From assembly GCA_017561265.1 (NCBI GenBank), contig JAFZDJ010000003.1, forward strand, positions 62,001 through 126,000: a stretch of 64,000 nucleotides of DNA. Reading direction: 5' to 3'. Origin of the DNA: Bacteroidales bacterium (lineage in GTDB: Bacteria; Bacteroidota; Bacteroidia; Bacteroidales; UBA932). Under the pieces are notes generated by a model. That model was given only the letters and a program-made list of their open reading frames with translations. It searched no databases and was not told the origin of the DNA. Positions 8,300 to 17,192 of this stretch are shown here, in pieces. Both the position numbers and the translations under genes were made by a program. Position 1 is the first letter of the stretch, and each line of letters starts with the position of its first letter.

Positions 8300-9250
8300 C
8301 TAGAACATCTTCCTTCTCTTGAATATGCCGAAGATGATTACGGTCGATATGGCCATAAGGGTCAGAGCCAATATCCATGACCATCCGGCATCGCCGAACC
8401 ATCCGAATCTGACATTCATGCCGAAGAAGCTGGCAATGAGGGTCGGAGGCATGAGCATGAGGGACACAAGGGTGAAAACCTTCATGATCTTGTTCTGGTC
8501 GAGGTTGATGATACCGAGAACTGTGTTCTGAAGGTATTCAAGTCTCTCGAAACTGAAGTTGGTATGATTGATGAGCGAGGAGATATCCTTGAGAAGCACA
8601 TTCAGCTTCGAATGATATTCGGCAGGATATTTCTTGCTCTTTATGATGCTGGAGATGACTCGCTGCTTGTCGACGATGTTCTCGCGGATGAGCATGGTAT
8701 TGTCCTGCAGCTGGTTGATGTCGATGAGGAATTCTTCGCTGATATCCTCTCCCAAGCTTACCTTCTTGTTATACTGGGTGATTTCCTTGGAGACCAGCTC
8801 CACCATGTCCGCATCAAGGTCGATACGCTGTTCCAGGATGCCAAGGAAGGCAACGTGGCCGGAATCATACATCTTAGGAAAGGCAAGCATACGACGCTGA
8901 AGGTCCGTGAAGCTCTTCAACGGACATTCTCTCAATGTGGTGAGGATTTCGTCTGTAAGGATGAATGAAACAGTCTCTTCGTTATATTCGTCCGGACCCG
9001 GAATAAGGAAGCTGGTGTTTGCGAAAATAGCCCTCTCTGTCTCATAGAATCGTGATGAGATCTCGATCTCCTCCGCCTGCGCCCTGTTCTGAATGACAGT
9101 CCCAAGAAAAGACTCCACCGCCCTCTTCTCTTCGCCCGACGGGACAAAGAGGTCAATCCACACAACATCCTCATATGTAATCGATGAAAGATCAGTCTCC
9201 GACTGGGAAACCATAATCTGTCCGTCTTTCTTGTAGAAGATCTCTATCAT
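8300..9250 (-). CDS. corA: CorA-type magnesium/cobalt transporter
   Basis: A 316-residue inner-membrane channel for divalent cations. A long cytoplasmic helical domain precedes two C-terminal membrane segments, with the signature GMN at residues 277-279 in the loop after the first. The basic tail KRRKMF is typical. It stands alone: a strong intrinsic terminator follows it, and a hairpin separates it from recR upstream. Mg2+ is the usual substrate; Co2+, Ni2+ or Zn2+ cannot be excluded from sequence. Confidence 0.93.
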   Translation of the reverse strand: MIEIFYKKDGQIMVSQSETDLSSITYEDVVWIDLFVPSGEEKRAVESFLGTVIQNRAQAEEIEISSRFYETERAIFANTSFLIPGPDEYNEETVSFILTDEILTTLRECPLKSFTDLQRRMLAFPKMYDSGHVAFLGILEQRIDLDADMVELVSKEITQYNKKVSLGEDISEEFLIDINQLQDNTMLIRENIVDKQRVISSIIKSKKYPAEYHSKLNVLLKDISSLINHTNFSFERLEYLQNTVLGIINLDQNKIMKVFTLVSLMLMPPTLIASFFGMNVRFGWFGDAGWSWILALTLMAISTVIIFGIFKRRKMF

Positions 9251-9290
9251 GCTCCTACCTCCCGATTTAAAGGTTTGACTTCATACGAAA

Positions 9291-9318
9291 CAGGCCTGCA
9301 TACAAAGATGCAAGCCTG
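9291..9318 (-). terminator. hairpin after recR
   Basis: An 11-base inverted repeat (9291-9301 and 9308-9318), with one position that becomes a G-U pair in minus-strand RNA, encloses a 6-base loop. It lies between the recR stop and the corA start and probably ends the xerD-to-recR mRNA. A weaker CTTTTTC/GAAAAAG repeat at 9328-9345 precedes it. Confidence 0.5.
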
Positions 9319-9370
9319 CAAATTTAACTTTTTCAGATGAAAAAGGCAAATTTATTTGATGACAAAGCCG

Positions 9371-10036
9371 TCAAGGCTTAAAGACCTGACGGTTGACTAT
9401 CGAACGTCCGAGAGTAAGTTCGTCTGCATATTCGAGATCATCTCCGAAGCCGAGACCTCGTGCAAGAGATGAAACCTTGACTCCGTATTTCGAGATCTGC
9501 CTGTATATGTAGAAAGCCGTCGTCTCCCCCTCCACATCACCGCTGAGTGCAAGTATCACTTCCGCAGGAGCTCCGTCACGACCAGGGGCATCAGCCTCAA
9601 ACAAGGCTTCGGGTGAAACCAGATCTGCGACACGCGAAACAAGCTCACGCACAGTGATATCCGAAGGACCTACACCGTTTATCGGAGATATGATGCCGCC
9701 AAGGACATGATATACACCATGGTACTGGCCTGTATTCTCTATGCTCATCACATCACGGACACTCTCGACGACGCAGATCGTACGATGGTCACGGGATCTG
9801 TCGGAACATATGGAGCAGATTTCATCGTCAGAGATCATCATACATTCACGGCAATACTTCACATCATCACGCATATGATTGATCGCTGATGTGAAATGAT
9901 GCACATTCTCCTGCGGCTGCTTCAGCAGATGCAGGGCCAGTCGCAGCGCACTGCGGCGCCCCACTCCCGGAAGGGAGCTGATCGCATCCACCGCCTCTTC
10001 CAGAAGCTTCGAAGGGTAATTTTCCTTATATGCCAT
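9371..10036 (-). CDS. recR: recombination mediator RecR
   Basis: A 221-residue DNA repair protein that works with RecO/RecF to load RecA at gaps. It has an N-terminal helix-hairpin-helix (LPGVGRRSALRLALHLL, residues 22-38), a four-Cys zinc finger (C62, C65, C74, C77) and a Toprim domain from about residue 86 (TICVVES). It overlaps the upstream kinase-like gene by 11 bases, so it is likely translated from the pnuC mRNA. It is slightly longer than the usual 200 residues at the C-terminus. Confidence 0.95.
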   Translation of the reverse strand: MAYKENYPSKLLEEAVDAISSLPGVGRRSALRLALHLLKQPQENVHHFTSAINHMRDDVKYCRECMMISDDEICSICSDRSRDHRTICVVESVRDVMSIENTGQYHGVYHVLGGIISPINGVGPSDITVRELVSRVADLVSPEALFEADAPGRDGAPAEVILALSGDVEGETTAFYIYRQISKYGVKVSSLARGLGFGDDLEYADELTLGRSIVNRQVFKP

Positions 10037-10880
10037 GGTATCTTACGAGTTCTTCTATAGGTGATTTAAGGAATCTGGCGAATGTCAGGCCATATGATGC
10101 ACCCGTCTCCCGAAGCAGTGCTTCGCATGCACATCCGAAGGAGCCGACGACCCCGACAGGAATATCGGATTGAGGCTCATAACGCGACAACGACCTCTTT
10201 ACAAATGACTCGACGCAATCTTTGACCAGACCGGCCATATACGGATCATCCGACCTGGACATGACGAATGGGGCGAAGGAGGCCATGAATGCAGATGCCG
10301 CAGGTTCACGATAGACCTTCTGCACTATTCCGGCATAATCCAGGGCGTACTCTGAAACAAAATCCTTTTCCAGATGCTCCGGAAGCATTCCTTTTATAAA
10401 ATCTGCGAGAAGAGCCTTTCCCAGAGCCATTCCGCTGCCCTCATCTCCGAGGACATATCCACCGGGACGGATATTCTGCACGATTTCACCATTGATATAG
10501 AGGCAGCTGTTTGATCCGGTACCCATTATTGCAACAATACCGCTTCCGTCACCGAACAGAGCCCTTGCAGCCGCCAGCATGTCCGAATGGAAGTGCTTGT
10601 CCGAAAACGGACACCACATATCAAGGACATCCGCCAACGGAGCAGCTGCAGCCTCATTGACAAGACCTGCACCATAGAAATGAATCTCACGGACAGACCT
10701 GCCTTCCGGATTAAGTTCCGGTATCACCGAACCTATTATGCTGTTTATCTGTTCCGGTCCGAGCACAGACGGATTCAGGCCTGCGCTTGAAGCATTCCTG
10801 ACATTTCCGTCATCCATGAGAAGACGCCAGTCGGTCTTGGTCGCCCCGCTTTCAGCTACGATGATCATAGGCAGAGTCAT
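10026..10880 (-). CDS. BadF/BadG-type ATPase, N-acetylglucosamine kinase-like
   Basis: A 284-residue member of the ASKHA (actin-like) ATPase fold. Visible nucleotide and sugar motifs are VAESGATKTDW (about residues 8-18), IMGTGSNSCLY and GGYVLGDEGSGMALGK (about 119-158), which match the BadF/BadG/BcrA group containing eukaryotic-type GlcNAc kinases. The substrate cannot be read from sequence. It overlaps pnuC by 4 bases (ATGA) and recR by 11, so translation is coupled to both. A role in trapping a substrate imported by PnuC is possible but inferred. Confidence 0.82.
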   Translation of the reverse strand: MTLPMIIVAESGATKTDWRLLMDDGNVRNASSAGLNPSVLGPEQINSIIGSVIPELNPEGRSVREIHFYGAGLVNEAAAAPLADVLDMWCPFSDKHFHSDMLAAARALFGDGSGIVAIMGTGSNSCLYINGEIVQNIRPGGYVLGDEGSGMALGKALLADFIKGMLPEHLEKDFVSEYALDYAGIVQKVYREPAASAFMASFAPFVMSRSDDPYMAGLVKDCVESFVKRSLSRYEPQSDIPVGVVGSFGCACEALLRETGASYGLTFARFLKSPIEELVRYHGI

Positions 10881-11470
10881 TTATCTGAAACATATTCCCC
10901 ATGCTTCTTCCAATGGACATATCCGTACACTGCGGAAAGCGCATATACTGCATACAGCAGGGCCATCCACCACATACCCTGAGTCAGGCAGAGCACAGTA
11001 CTCAATGTATCTGCAATGATCCATAGCCACCACTGCTGTATATATGCACGGACCAGCCACCACGTAGCTACCGCACTCAGCACTGCAACCGAAGCATCAA
11101 GATATGACATCGGATTTTCCACAAGTTCCATCAGCCACGCAAGGCCGAATATACCGGCAATGCCAACAGCCAGACTCACAGCCATAGCCTTGAATGTCAT
11201 ACGGTTGAGATGGATGACATCAGCACTCTCGGAATCTTCGTGTCCGACCTTCTTCTTGTCACGGTTCCACTGCCAAAGACCGATGAAGGCCGTTATAAGA
11301 TAATATGTATTGAGACCAAAGGAGGCATAGAGACTCTGGCGCCAGAACACCCACATGGCGGCAACGCTGGTAAGCACGCCTATGACCCACATGAAATTCT
11401 TCTGGCGTATCTCCAGAATAACATAAATCACCCCCGTTACGAGGGTGAATATTTCCATGAAAGAGTTCAC
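10877..11470 (-). CDS. pnuC: PnuC-family vitamin/nucleoside transporter
   Basis: A 197-residue membrane protein with about seven hydrophobic segments and the family features YVILEIRQKNFMW, GLNTYYLITAFIGLWQWNRDKK and WIIADTLSTVL. PnuC proteins are facilitative carriers of nicotinamide riboside or, in Bacteroidota, often thiamine; which one applies here is not clear. The assigned start is a GTG at 11470 overlapping the TAG stop of the FKBP gene by one base; an ATG four codons in is an alternative. No riboswitch is seen, which fits its internal operon position. Confidence 0.87.
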   Translation of the reverse strand: MNSFMEIFTLVTGVIYVILEIRQKNFMWVIGVLTSVAAMWVFWRQSLYASFGLNTYYLITAFIGLWQWNRDKKKVGHEDSESADVIHLNRMTFKAMAVSLAVGIAGIFGLAWLMELVENPMSYLDASVAVLSAVATWWLVRAYIQQWWLWIIADTLSTVLCLTQGMWWMALLYAVYALSAVYGYVHWKKHGEYVSDK

Positions 11471-12075
11471 TAAAGAACCTCTATGAGTTCTACAACGAAC
11501 TTGAGGGTAGCATATGGAGGGATGGCTCCAGGAGCACCATGCTCACCGTATGCAAGGTCATAAGGAATATAGAACTCGTACTTCGAGCCCTCTGTCATGA
11601 GCTGCACACCCTCTGTCCATCCTGCGATCACCTGATTGAGGCCGAATACTGCCGGCTGGTTGCGGTCGTATGAGCTGTCGAACTTCACTCCGTTGAGAAG
11701 AGTTCCTTCATAGTGGCACTTCACCTGTGAAGTTGCAGACGGCTTCTTGCCAGTTCCCTCTGTGATGACCTTGTACTGAAGACCGCTCGGGAGAACGACA
11801 ACACCCTCCTGTTCAGCGTTGAACTTGAGGAACGCCTCACCTTCCTCACGCATTGCAGCACTCATAGCCTCAGCCTGAGCCTTCTGCTCAGCCTCGAGCT
11901 CTGCGAAATACTTGTCAAGAAGCTGACCTGCCTCCTGGAATGAAACTGCAGGCTCAGCACCTGTAAGCACAGCCTTCACACCTGCTGCAAAATCATCAAA
12001 CTCAATCGATCTGATGCCTGAAGACATCATATTGTGGGCAATGCTCATGCCCAAAGCATAACTATTCTTATCCAT
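11470..12075 (-). CDS. FKBP-type peptidyl-prolyl isomerase
   Basis: A 201-residue protein with an N-terminal helical dimerisation domain (ALGMSIAHNMMSSGI, an FKBP_N pattern) and a C-terminal FKBP domain from about residue 110: VKCHYEGTLLNGVKFDSS, VIAGWTEGVQLM and the closing PPYATLKFVVELIEV. It lacks a signal peptide, so it is probably a cytoplasmic FklB-like folding helper. It lies 53 bases downstream of xerD and overlaps pnuC by one base. Confidence 0.93.
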   Translation of the reverse strand: MDKNSYALGMSIAHNMMSSGIRSIEFDDFAAGVKAVLTGAEPAVSFQEAGQLLDKYFAELEAEQKAQAEAMSAAMREEGEAFLKFNAEQEGVVVLPSGLQYKVITEGTGKKPSATSQVKCHYEGTLLNGVKFDSSYDRNQPAVFGLNQVIAGWTEGVQLMTEGSKYEFYIPYDLAYGEHGAPGAIPPYATLKFVVELIEVL

Positions 12076-12128
12076 TTTCCTTTATTGTTTAATATTCTGA
12101 CTTGAATCAATCTGCAAATGTAATAATT

Positions 12129-13022
12129 TTATTGAAGAGATCTTTCATTCCTGCGCTCCCTGCGGGGATGAAGATCACGGATTTCTTGGTGCCATGTGGA
12201 GCTGTCTATGTGGGTATAGATTTCAGTGGTGGTAATGCTTTCATGCCCGAGCATTTCCTGCACCATACGCAGGTCCGCTCCGTTTTCCACAAGATGAGTT
12301 GCAAAGGAATGCCGGAATGTGTGAGGAGAAATTTCCTTGCGGATGTCACAGACCAGCGCCTGTCGCTTTATCATCTTGAAGACGGACTGACGGCTGAGAG
12401 ATTTTCCGAAACGGTTCAGGAACACAAGGTCATCAGCCTTTGAATCATAAGGTTCCGGCCTGCGTTCCAGGTAAGCGTTTATGGCATCCGCAGCCATGTC
12501 TCCCACAGGAACAAGCCTTTCCTTGTTGCCTTTTCCTATAATACGGACAAAACCTTCGTCAAAATACAGGCATGATATCTTCAGCTCCACAGCTTCGGAC
12601 ACACGAAGCCCGCATCCGTAAAGAACTTCAAGCAAAGCCTTGTCGCGCAGACCCTGCCATGTAGAAAGATCCACACTCGAAATCATGGCATCCACCTCAT
12701 CTACCGACAGTACATCAGGAAGATAACGACCTAATTTGGGATTGTCCACCATGTCGCATGGGTTGTCTTCAATGACACCTTCGACCACAAGCCAGCCGAA
12801 AAACGACCTTATCGAGCTGAGATTTCTTGCCTGCGACCTCTTGGATATGGAAGAACGTCCCTGCAGATATATTTCCAGATCTTCAGGCTTCACCAGATCC
12901 GGAGGACAGTTCACCGATTCGATGAACTTCTCCACATCAGAGCAATACGATGCCACGGTATTCCGCGACATCGCACGCTCTATTCTAAGATAGGTTTCGT
13001 AATCTTTGAGGAGATCCTTCAC
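12129..13022 (-). CDS. xerD: tyrosine recombinase XerD/XerC
   Basis: A 297-residue site-specific recombinase that resolves chromosome dimers at dif. It has an N-terminal SAM-like core-binding domain (about 1-85) and a catalytic domain with R140, K167, H234, R237, H260 and nucleophile Y269 (HTFRHSFATHL, MLGHESITTTEIYTH). The start is a GTG at 13022, since no ATG occurs before residue 18. Full length and housekeeping context argue against an integrase of a mobile element. A tail rich in Arg and Glu follows the catalytic domain. Confidence 0.92.
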   Translation of the reverse strand: MKDLLKDYETYLRIERAMSRNTVASYCSDVEKFIESVNCPPDLVKPEDLEIYLQGRSSISKRSQARNLSSIRSFFGWLVVEGVIEDNPCDMVDNPKLGRYLPDVLSVDEVDAMISSVDLSTWQGLRDKALLEVLYGCGLRVSEAVELKISCLYFDEGFVRIIGKGNKERLVPVGDMAADAINAYLERRPEPYDSKADDLVFLNRFGKSLSRQSVFKMIKRQALVCDIRKEISPHTFRHSFATHLVENGADLRMVQEMLGHESITTTEIYTHIDSSTWHQEIRDLHPRRERRNERSLQ

Positions 13023-13042
13023 TAAGTTCCGGATGACATTAT

Positions 13043-15043
13043 TTAAAGTGTAGAATACCTGCTGCCGTAATGAAGCATCTGACCGAGGTAGCTGTCAGCG
13101 TATTCAAGCTTATAGTCCACTACCTTGCCGCCCTTCTTCACCGGAACGATATCCGGATTCACAAATCCTCCATAAGGCTTGAGGCCGAGAGACGAGTAAC
13201 GCTCCAGGACTTCCTTATGAAGATCATAATCGATATTTACTGCATATGTCTCCACAAGAGCCTTGCCGGCCTGATAGTCACCTTCCGACTTGATTCTCTG
13301 AACTTCTGCAAGGAGATCGCCGAAAAGTCCGCGGAGCGCTTCGAAGTCGTTCACGACGAAATATGTCTTTCCGTCACGAACCTTCTTCTCAATGACATTG
13401 TCTGCAAGACCCTTCTCATAGCACCACTGCGCGATGAGCTTGCGGTCCTGCATATGCGACTCCATATTCTTCTTACCAAGCTCCACTCTTGTGAACTGAG
13501 TGAAGATTCCGTTACGGATGAAGCTTGTATACTGCGCCTTGTAAGCCTCCATGTCAGGAAGGATTCCCAGCTCTACGAGCTTCGGATCAGCAAGATAATA
13601 AAGTCCGAAAAGGTCAGCACGTGTCTCTTCAAGGGCAGAACTGTATTCTCCGAGCGCATTAGGAGAAGTCTCCGGAAGAAGCTGGCCGGAACCATGACCC
13701 AGACACTCGTGAAGGTCGGTATGAAGATCATTGGTCAATGCTCCATACTTCTTTTCCATTGCAATTTCATCCTCTGACCATGCAAACTCTGACAGCTGGT
13801 TCTTAGGAGACTCCTGAGCCGCCATATTGTAGGCATTTGTAAGATTGGCGATAGTGACCGATTTAGATCCATGCTCACGACGGATCCAGTCAGCGTTCGG
13901 AAGGTTGATTCCGATAGGAGCGGCAGGATAACAGTCACCTGCAAGAGCCGCCACATTGATGACCTTTGCAGTCACACCCTTCACCTCTTTCTTCTTGAAG
14001 CGCTTGTCTACAGGAGAATTATCCTCGAACCACTGGGCATTGTCGCTGATGAGCTCTGTGCGGCGCGAAGCCTCGGCATCCTTGAAATTCACAAGGCCTT
14101 CCCATGTAGCCTTACGTCCGAGAGGGTCGTTATAATCCTCAACGAATCCATTCACAAAGTCAACGACTCCAAGAGTATCATTCACCCATTTGATATTGTA
14201 CTCATCCCAGAGACCAAGGTCGCCGGTCTTGTAGTAGTTCACGAGATCCGCGATATATGCCTTCTGAGTCTCGTTTTCAGCTACAGCTGCAGCCTTCTCA
14301 AGCTCGGCACATATCTTTTCCAAAGCGGGGCCGTAAAGTCCACCCACCTTATAAACATCCTCACGGACCACTCCATCATCACCCTTTACCACACGGCTGT
14401 TAAGGCCATATGACACAGGTGTCTTGTCTGACGGATCGACCATTGCCGCATAAAAGGCCTCGACCTCGGCACGGGTCACATTCTCATAGAAATTGACAGC
14501 AGACTCGGCAACGATGTCCTTTCCGTCCATTACCTTTCTCGCAGGATAGGCAGCCGGATCGAAAATGAGATTTTCCAGCGCAGCATCATCCTCTCCTACT
14601 GCAGCCATGAGAGCGTGGAAATATTCCTGAGAGCACTCAGGGAAGAACTTGTCTTCCGCATAGTGATGATGTATTCCGTTACTGAAGAACACTCTCTTCG
14701 CATATGTCTCGAACTGTGCCCACTCTTCGCAGGTACGGTCACCCTTATAGTTCTCGAGAATATTCTCAATAACCTTACGGATCTGAAGATTATACTTGCA
14801 GTTCTGCATCCAGATGATGTCGCGGCCATATTTTGCCGCCTCTGCAAGATGATATACATATTCTTTCTGCTGAAGCGTGAGTCCATCCCATCCGGGAACC
14901 TGATATCTCATGATCTTGAGATCGGCGAACTCATCCATAAGATAACGGAAATCACCGCTTTCATTCTCAACCGCTTTGTCCGAACATGAGACCAAGGCTG
15001 CGGCCATGCCTGCAATTGTAAACATCTTTCCTAAAAATTTCAT
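13043..15043 (-). CDS. M49 (DPP III-like) zinc peptidase lipoprotein
   Basis: A 666-residue protein with a lipobox (AALVSC, Cys20), so it is envelope-anchored. The zinc site is HECLGH at 445-450, the HExxGH form of dipeptidyl peptidase III, with the second motif EETRAD at 472-477 supplying the third ligand. DPP III removes dipeptides from the N-terminus of short peptides. A lipid-anchored copy should act in the periplasm or at the surface on imported peptides. A TATATTTG box at 15081-15088 (minus) may drive it. A paralogue with a different zinc motif lies at 22913-24511. Confidence 0.87.
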   Translation of the reverse strand: MKFLGKMFTIAGMAAALVSCSDKAVENESGDFRYLMDEFADLKIMRYQVPGWDGLTLQQKEYVYHLAEAAKYGRDIIWMQNCKYNLQIRKVIENILENYKGDRTCEEWAQFETYAKRVFFSNGIHHHYAEDKFFPECSQEYFHALMAAVGEDDAALENLIFDPAAYPARKVMDGKDIVAESAVNFYENVTRAEVEAFYAAMVDPSDKTPVSYGLNSRVVKGDDGVVREDVYKVGGLYGPALEKICAELEKAAAVAENETQKAYIADLVNYYKTGDLGLWDEYNIKWVNDTLGVVDFVNGFVEDYNDPLGRKATWEGLVNFKDAEASRRTELISDNAQWFEDNSPVDKRFKKKEVKGVTAKVINVAALAGDCYPAAPIGINLPNADWIRREHGSKSVTIANLTNAYNMAAQESPKNQLSEFAWSEDEIAMEKKYGALTNDLHTDLHECLGHGSGQLLPETSPNALGEYSSALEETRADLFGLYYLADPKLVELGILPDMEAYKAQYTSFIRNGIFTQFTRVELGKKNMESHMQDRKLIAQWCYEKGLADNVIEKKVRDGKTYFVVNDFEALRGLFGDLLAEVQRIKSEGDYQAGKALVETYAVNIDYDLHKEVLERYSSLGLKPYGGFVNPDIVPVKKGGKVVDYKLEYADSYLGQMLHYGSRYSTL

Positions 15044-15080
15044 ATATCCTGATATTTATATTTCTGATAGTGCAAGATTG

Positions 15081-15117
15081 CAAATATACGAATTATATGA
15101 AAAAACCTCTATCTTTG
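15081..15117. promoter_or_regulatory. divergent -7 boxes between M49 and C11 peptidase genes
   Basis: The minus strand carries TATATTTG at 15081-15088, facing the M49 gene. The plus strand carries TATCTTTG at 15110-15117, facing the C11 gene. Both match TAnnTTTG, but neither has a clear TTTG at -33. Confidence 0.45.
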
Positions 15118-15142
15118 CGAGATTAAACATCCGATCATCCAA

Positions 15143-16447
15143 ATGAAAGACTTTATAAAACGAATATTGATCTTATTGACAACAATCACTGCTGCAACGG
15201 GTTGCGAATGGCTTTGCCCGGATGACAAATGTATCGTAGACGAAGAAAACCGCAAGGTTCTCCTTCTGTATTCAGCCGGTTACAACTCCCTCCGCAACTA
15301 CCTTCTCGACGACATAAGGGATCTGAAGCAGGGATGGCTGCCGGGCAACGAATGCAACGATGACATCCTTCTGGTATACACCCACTCGCCAAGAAGAAGC
15401 GGATCATACAACGAACCTACCTCACCATACCTTATAAGATTATATAGGAATCAGGAAGGCGCGACAGTATCCGACACATTGCAGACATACGAAAAGGGCA
15501 CGATATCATCGTCGGCAGCCCAGATGAAGGAAGTCCTTACATATATAAAGGACAACTTCACTTCAGGAAGCTACGGAATGATCTTCTCATCGCATGCGAC
15601 AGGATATCTTCCTTCAGGATATTATTCCGATCCTGACAGCTACACATTTGCCAAGGCAAGACCATTCAGCGTGGAAGAGGGTCCTTCGGCTCCTTCACCG
15701 GTGCCATACATAGAGCCGGAACATGACCCGTCGCTTCCGATGGTAAAGAGTATCGGGCAGGATGTTTCAGGAGTTGCGGACAGACGAGTTTCATATGAAA
15801 TGGACCTTCCGGACTTTGCGGAAGCCATACCTATGCAACTGGACTACATACTTTTCGACGCATGTCTGATGGGAGGCGTGGAAGTGGCATACGAACTCAA
15901 GGACAAATGCAGGAAAGTAGGATTCTCACAGGCCGAAGTTCTCGCAGAAGGACTTGACTACAAGACTCTTACCTCGCGCCTTTTAGAGAAGGACATTCCG
16001 GATGTAGAGGGTGTCTGTGATGATTATTTCACCCAATATGAGACCCAAAGCGGCGTATACAGATCAGCAACGATATCGCTTATCGACTGCGAAAAGATTG
16101 ATCCTCTTGCTTCAGTATGCAAAGAGCTTTTCGCAAAATACCGCGAAGGCATCACTTCAGCAGATCCGGCACATGTCCAGAGATTCTACAGATACGACAA
16201 GCACTGGTTCTATGACCTGGAAAGCATCCTGACAGAAGCAGGAGCTGACAGCGCGGATATGGACAAGCTTCACGACGCTCTGGATCAATGCGTGATTTAT
16301 AAAGGGCATACTCCTGAATTCATGAACGAATTCAAGATAAAGACATTCTCCGGATTCAGCATGTATCTGCCTGTATATGGCGAAGAGGAGCTGGATATGT
16401 TCTACAAGACCCTGAAATGGAACGAAGCATCAGGGCTTGTGATTTAA
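15143..16447 (+). CDS. clostripain-family (C11) cysteine peptidase lipoprotein
   Basis: A 434-residue envelope lipoprotein (lipobox ATGC, Cys21). The caspase-like C11 fold is shown by VLLLYSAGYNSL, the catalytic His in IFSSHATGY (H151) and the catalytic Cys in LFDACLMGGVEVAYEL (C241). C11 enzymes usually cut after Arg or Lys and often self-process. The acidic, Pro-rich stretch between the two catalytic residues (about 165-205) may hold the processing loop. It is monocistronic and divergent from the M49 peptidase, which might use its peptide products; that link is inferred. Confidence 0.87.
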   Translation: MKDFIKRILILLTTITAATGCEWLCPDDKCIVDEENRKVLLLYSAGYNSLRNYLLDDIRDLKQGWLPGNECNDDILLVYTHSPRRSGSYNEPTSPYLIRLYRNQEGATVSDTLQTYEKGTISSSAAQMKEVLTYIKDNFTSGSYGMIFSSHATGYLPSGYYSDPDSYTFAKARPFSVEEGPSAPSPVPYIEPEHDPSLPMVKSIGQDVSGVADRRVSYEMDLPDFAEAIPMQLDYILFDACLMGGVEVAYELKDKCRKVGFSQAEVLAEGLDYKTLTSRLLEKDIPDVEGVCDDYFTQYETQSGVYRSATISLIDCEKIDPLASVCKELFAKYREGITSADPAHVQRFYRYDKHWFYDLESILTEAGADSADMDKLHDALDQCVIYKGHTPEFMNEFKIKTFSGFSMYLPVYGEEELDMFYKTLKWNEASGLVI

Positions 16448-16460
16448 GTATTAAAAAACA

Positions 16461-16490
16461 TTTGATATTCAAATAATTTGTCTATCTTTG
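16461..16490 (+). promoter_or_regulatory. promoter of rplY-pth
   Basis: TTTG (16461-16464) and TATCTTTG (16483-16490) are separated by 18 bases, close to the Bacteroidota consensus. The predicted start of transcription falls at the first base or two of the leader hairpin described next. Confidence 0.65.
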
Positions 16491-16493
16491 CAG

Positions 16494-16553
16494 CCCCATA
16501 AAAAGAGGCCGCTCTTTTTGGTGCAATGGGGTTTTTCGTTTCAAGCGAAAAAC
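16494..16553 (+). promoter_or_regulatory. structured rplY leader (two tandem hairpins, attenuator-like)
   Basis: Hairpin 1 pairs CCCCAT (16494-16499) with ATGGGG (16526-16531) around an inner stem AAAAAGAG/CTCTTTTT (16500-16507, 16512-16519), and is followed by TTTTT. Hairpin 2 pairs GTTTTTCG (16531-16538) with CGAAAAAC (16546-16553). They overlap at one base and share the T-run, so the two could be alternative folds controlling read-through. I cannot assign it to a named RNA family. Confidence 0.55.
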
Positions 16554-16584
16554 TGAGTAACACATTTTAAATTTTTAAAGAACA

Positions 16585-17181
16585 ATGAAACACGTTGAAC
16601 TCAACGGCCAGGTACGCGAGACCGGCAACAAGGCAGTCGTAAAGGCTATCCGCAGAGCAGGACAGGTTCCTTGCAACATCTATGGACTCGGAATGGAGAA
16701 CATTCTCTTCTCAATTGATGCACAGGATCTCAAGACTATCACTCACACTCCTAACTCATACATCATCGACCTCAAGCTTAATGACGGTAGAAACGGTTAT
16801 GCAGTGCTCCACGAGGTACAGTATCACCCTGTAACAGACGAGGCTCTCCACGTAGACTTCCTCTTCGTTACTGAGGACAAGCCTGTAACTATCGAGGTTC
16901 CTGTACAGGTAGTAGGACACTCAGAGGGTGTCAAGATGGGTGGTAAGCTCCTCGTTTCAAGCCGCAAGCTCCGCGTAAGCGCTATGATGAACAACCTTCC
17001 TGACGTTCTCGAGGTTGACTCAACTAACCTCCTTATCGGTAAGCAGATCGTTGCTGGCGACCTCAACTACGAAGGCGTTACAATCGTTTCACCTAAGGCT
17101 ACCATCATCTGCTCAGTACGTCCTACTCGTGCAACTCAGCAGGCTAAGATGGAGGCTCAGGCTACAGGTAAGAAGAAGTAA
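16585..17181 (+). CDS. rplY: 50S ribosomal protein L25 (CTC form)
   Basis: A 198-residue long-form L25/CTC protein that binds 5S rRNA. The N-terminal L25 domain (residues about 5-95) shows RETGNKAVVKAIRRAGQVPCNIYG; the C-terminal TL5-type domain follows (PVTIEVPVQVVGHSEGVKMGGKL), with a Lys-rich tail. Codon use is that of a highly expressed gene. pth starts 11 bases after the stop. A strong promoter and a structured leader precede it. Confidence 0.94.
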   Translation: MKHVELNGQVRETGNKAVVKAIRRAGQVPCNIYGLGMENILFSIDAQDLKTITHTPNSYIIDLKLNDGRNGYAVLHEVQYHPVTDEALHVDFLFVTEDKPVTIEVPVQVVGHSEGVKMGGKLLVSSRKLRVSAMMNNLPDVLEVDSTNLLIGKQIVAGDLNYEGVTIVSPKATIICSVRPTRATQQAKMEAQATGKKK

Positions 17182-17192
17182 TCTGAACTGGT

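Noticed and set aside
12129..13022. Tyrosine recombinase as sign of an integrated element.
   Set aside because: Length, domain layout and housekeeping neighbours fit chromosomal XerD; no attachment sites or phage genes are near.
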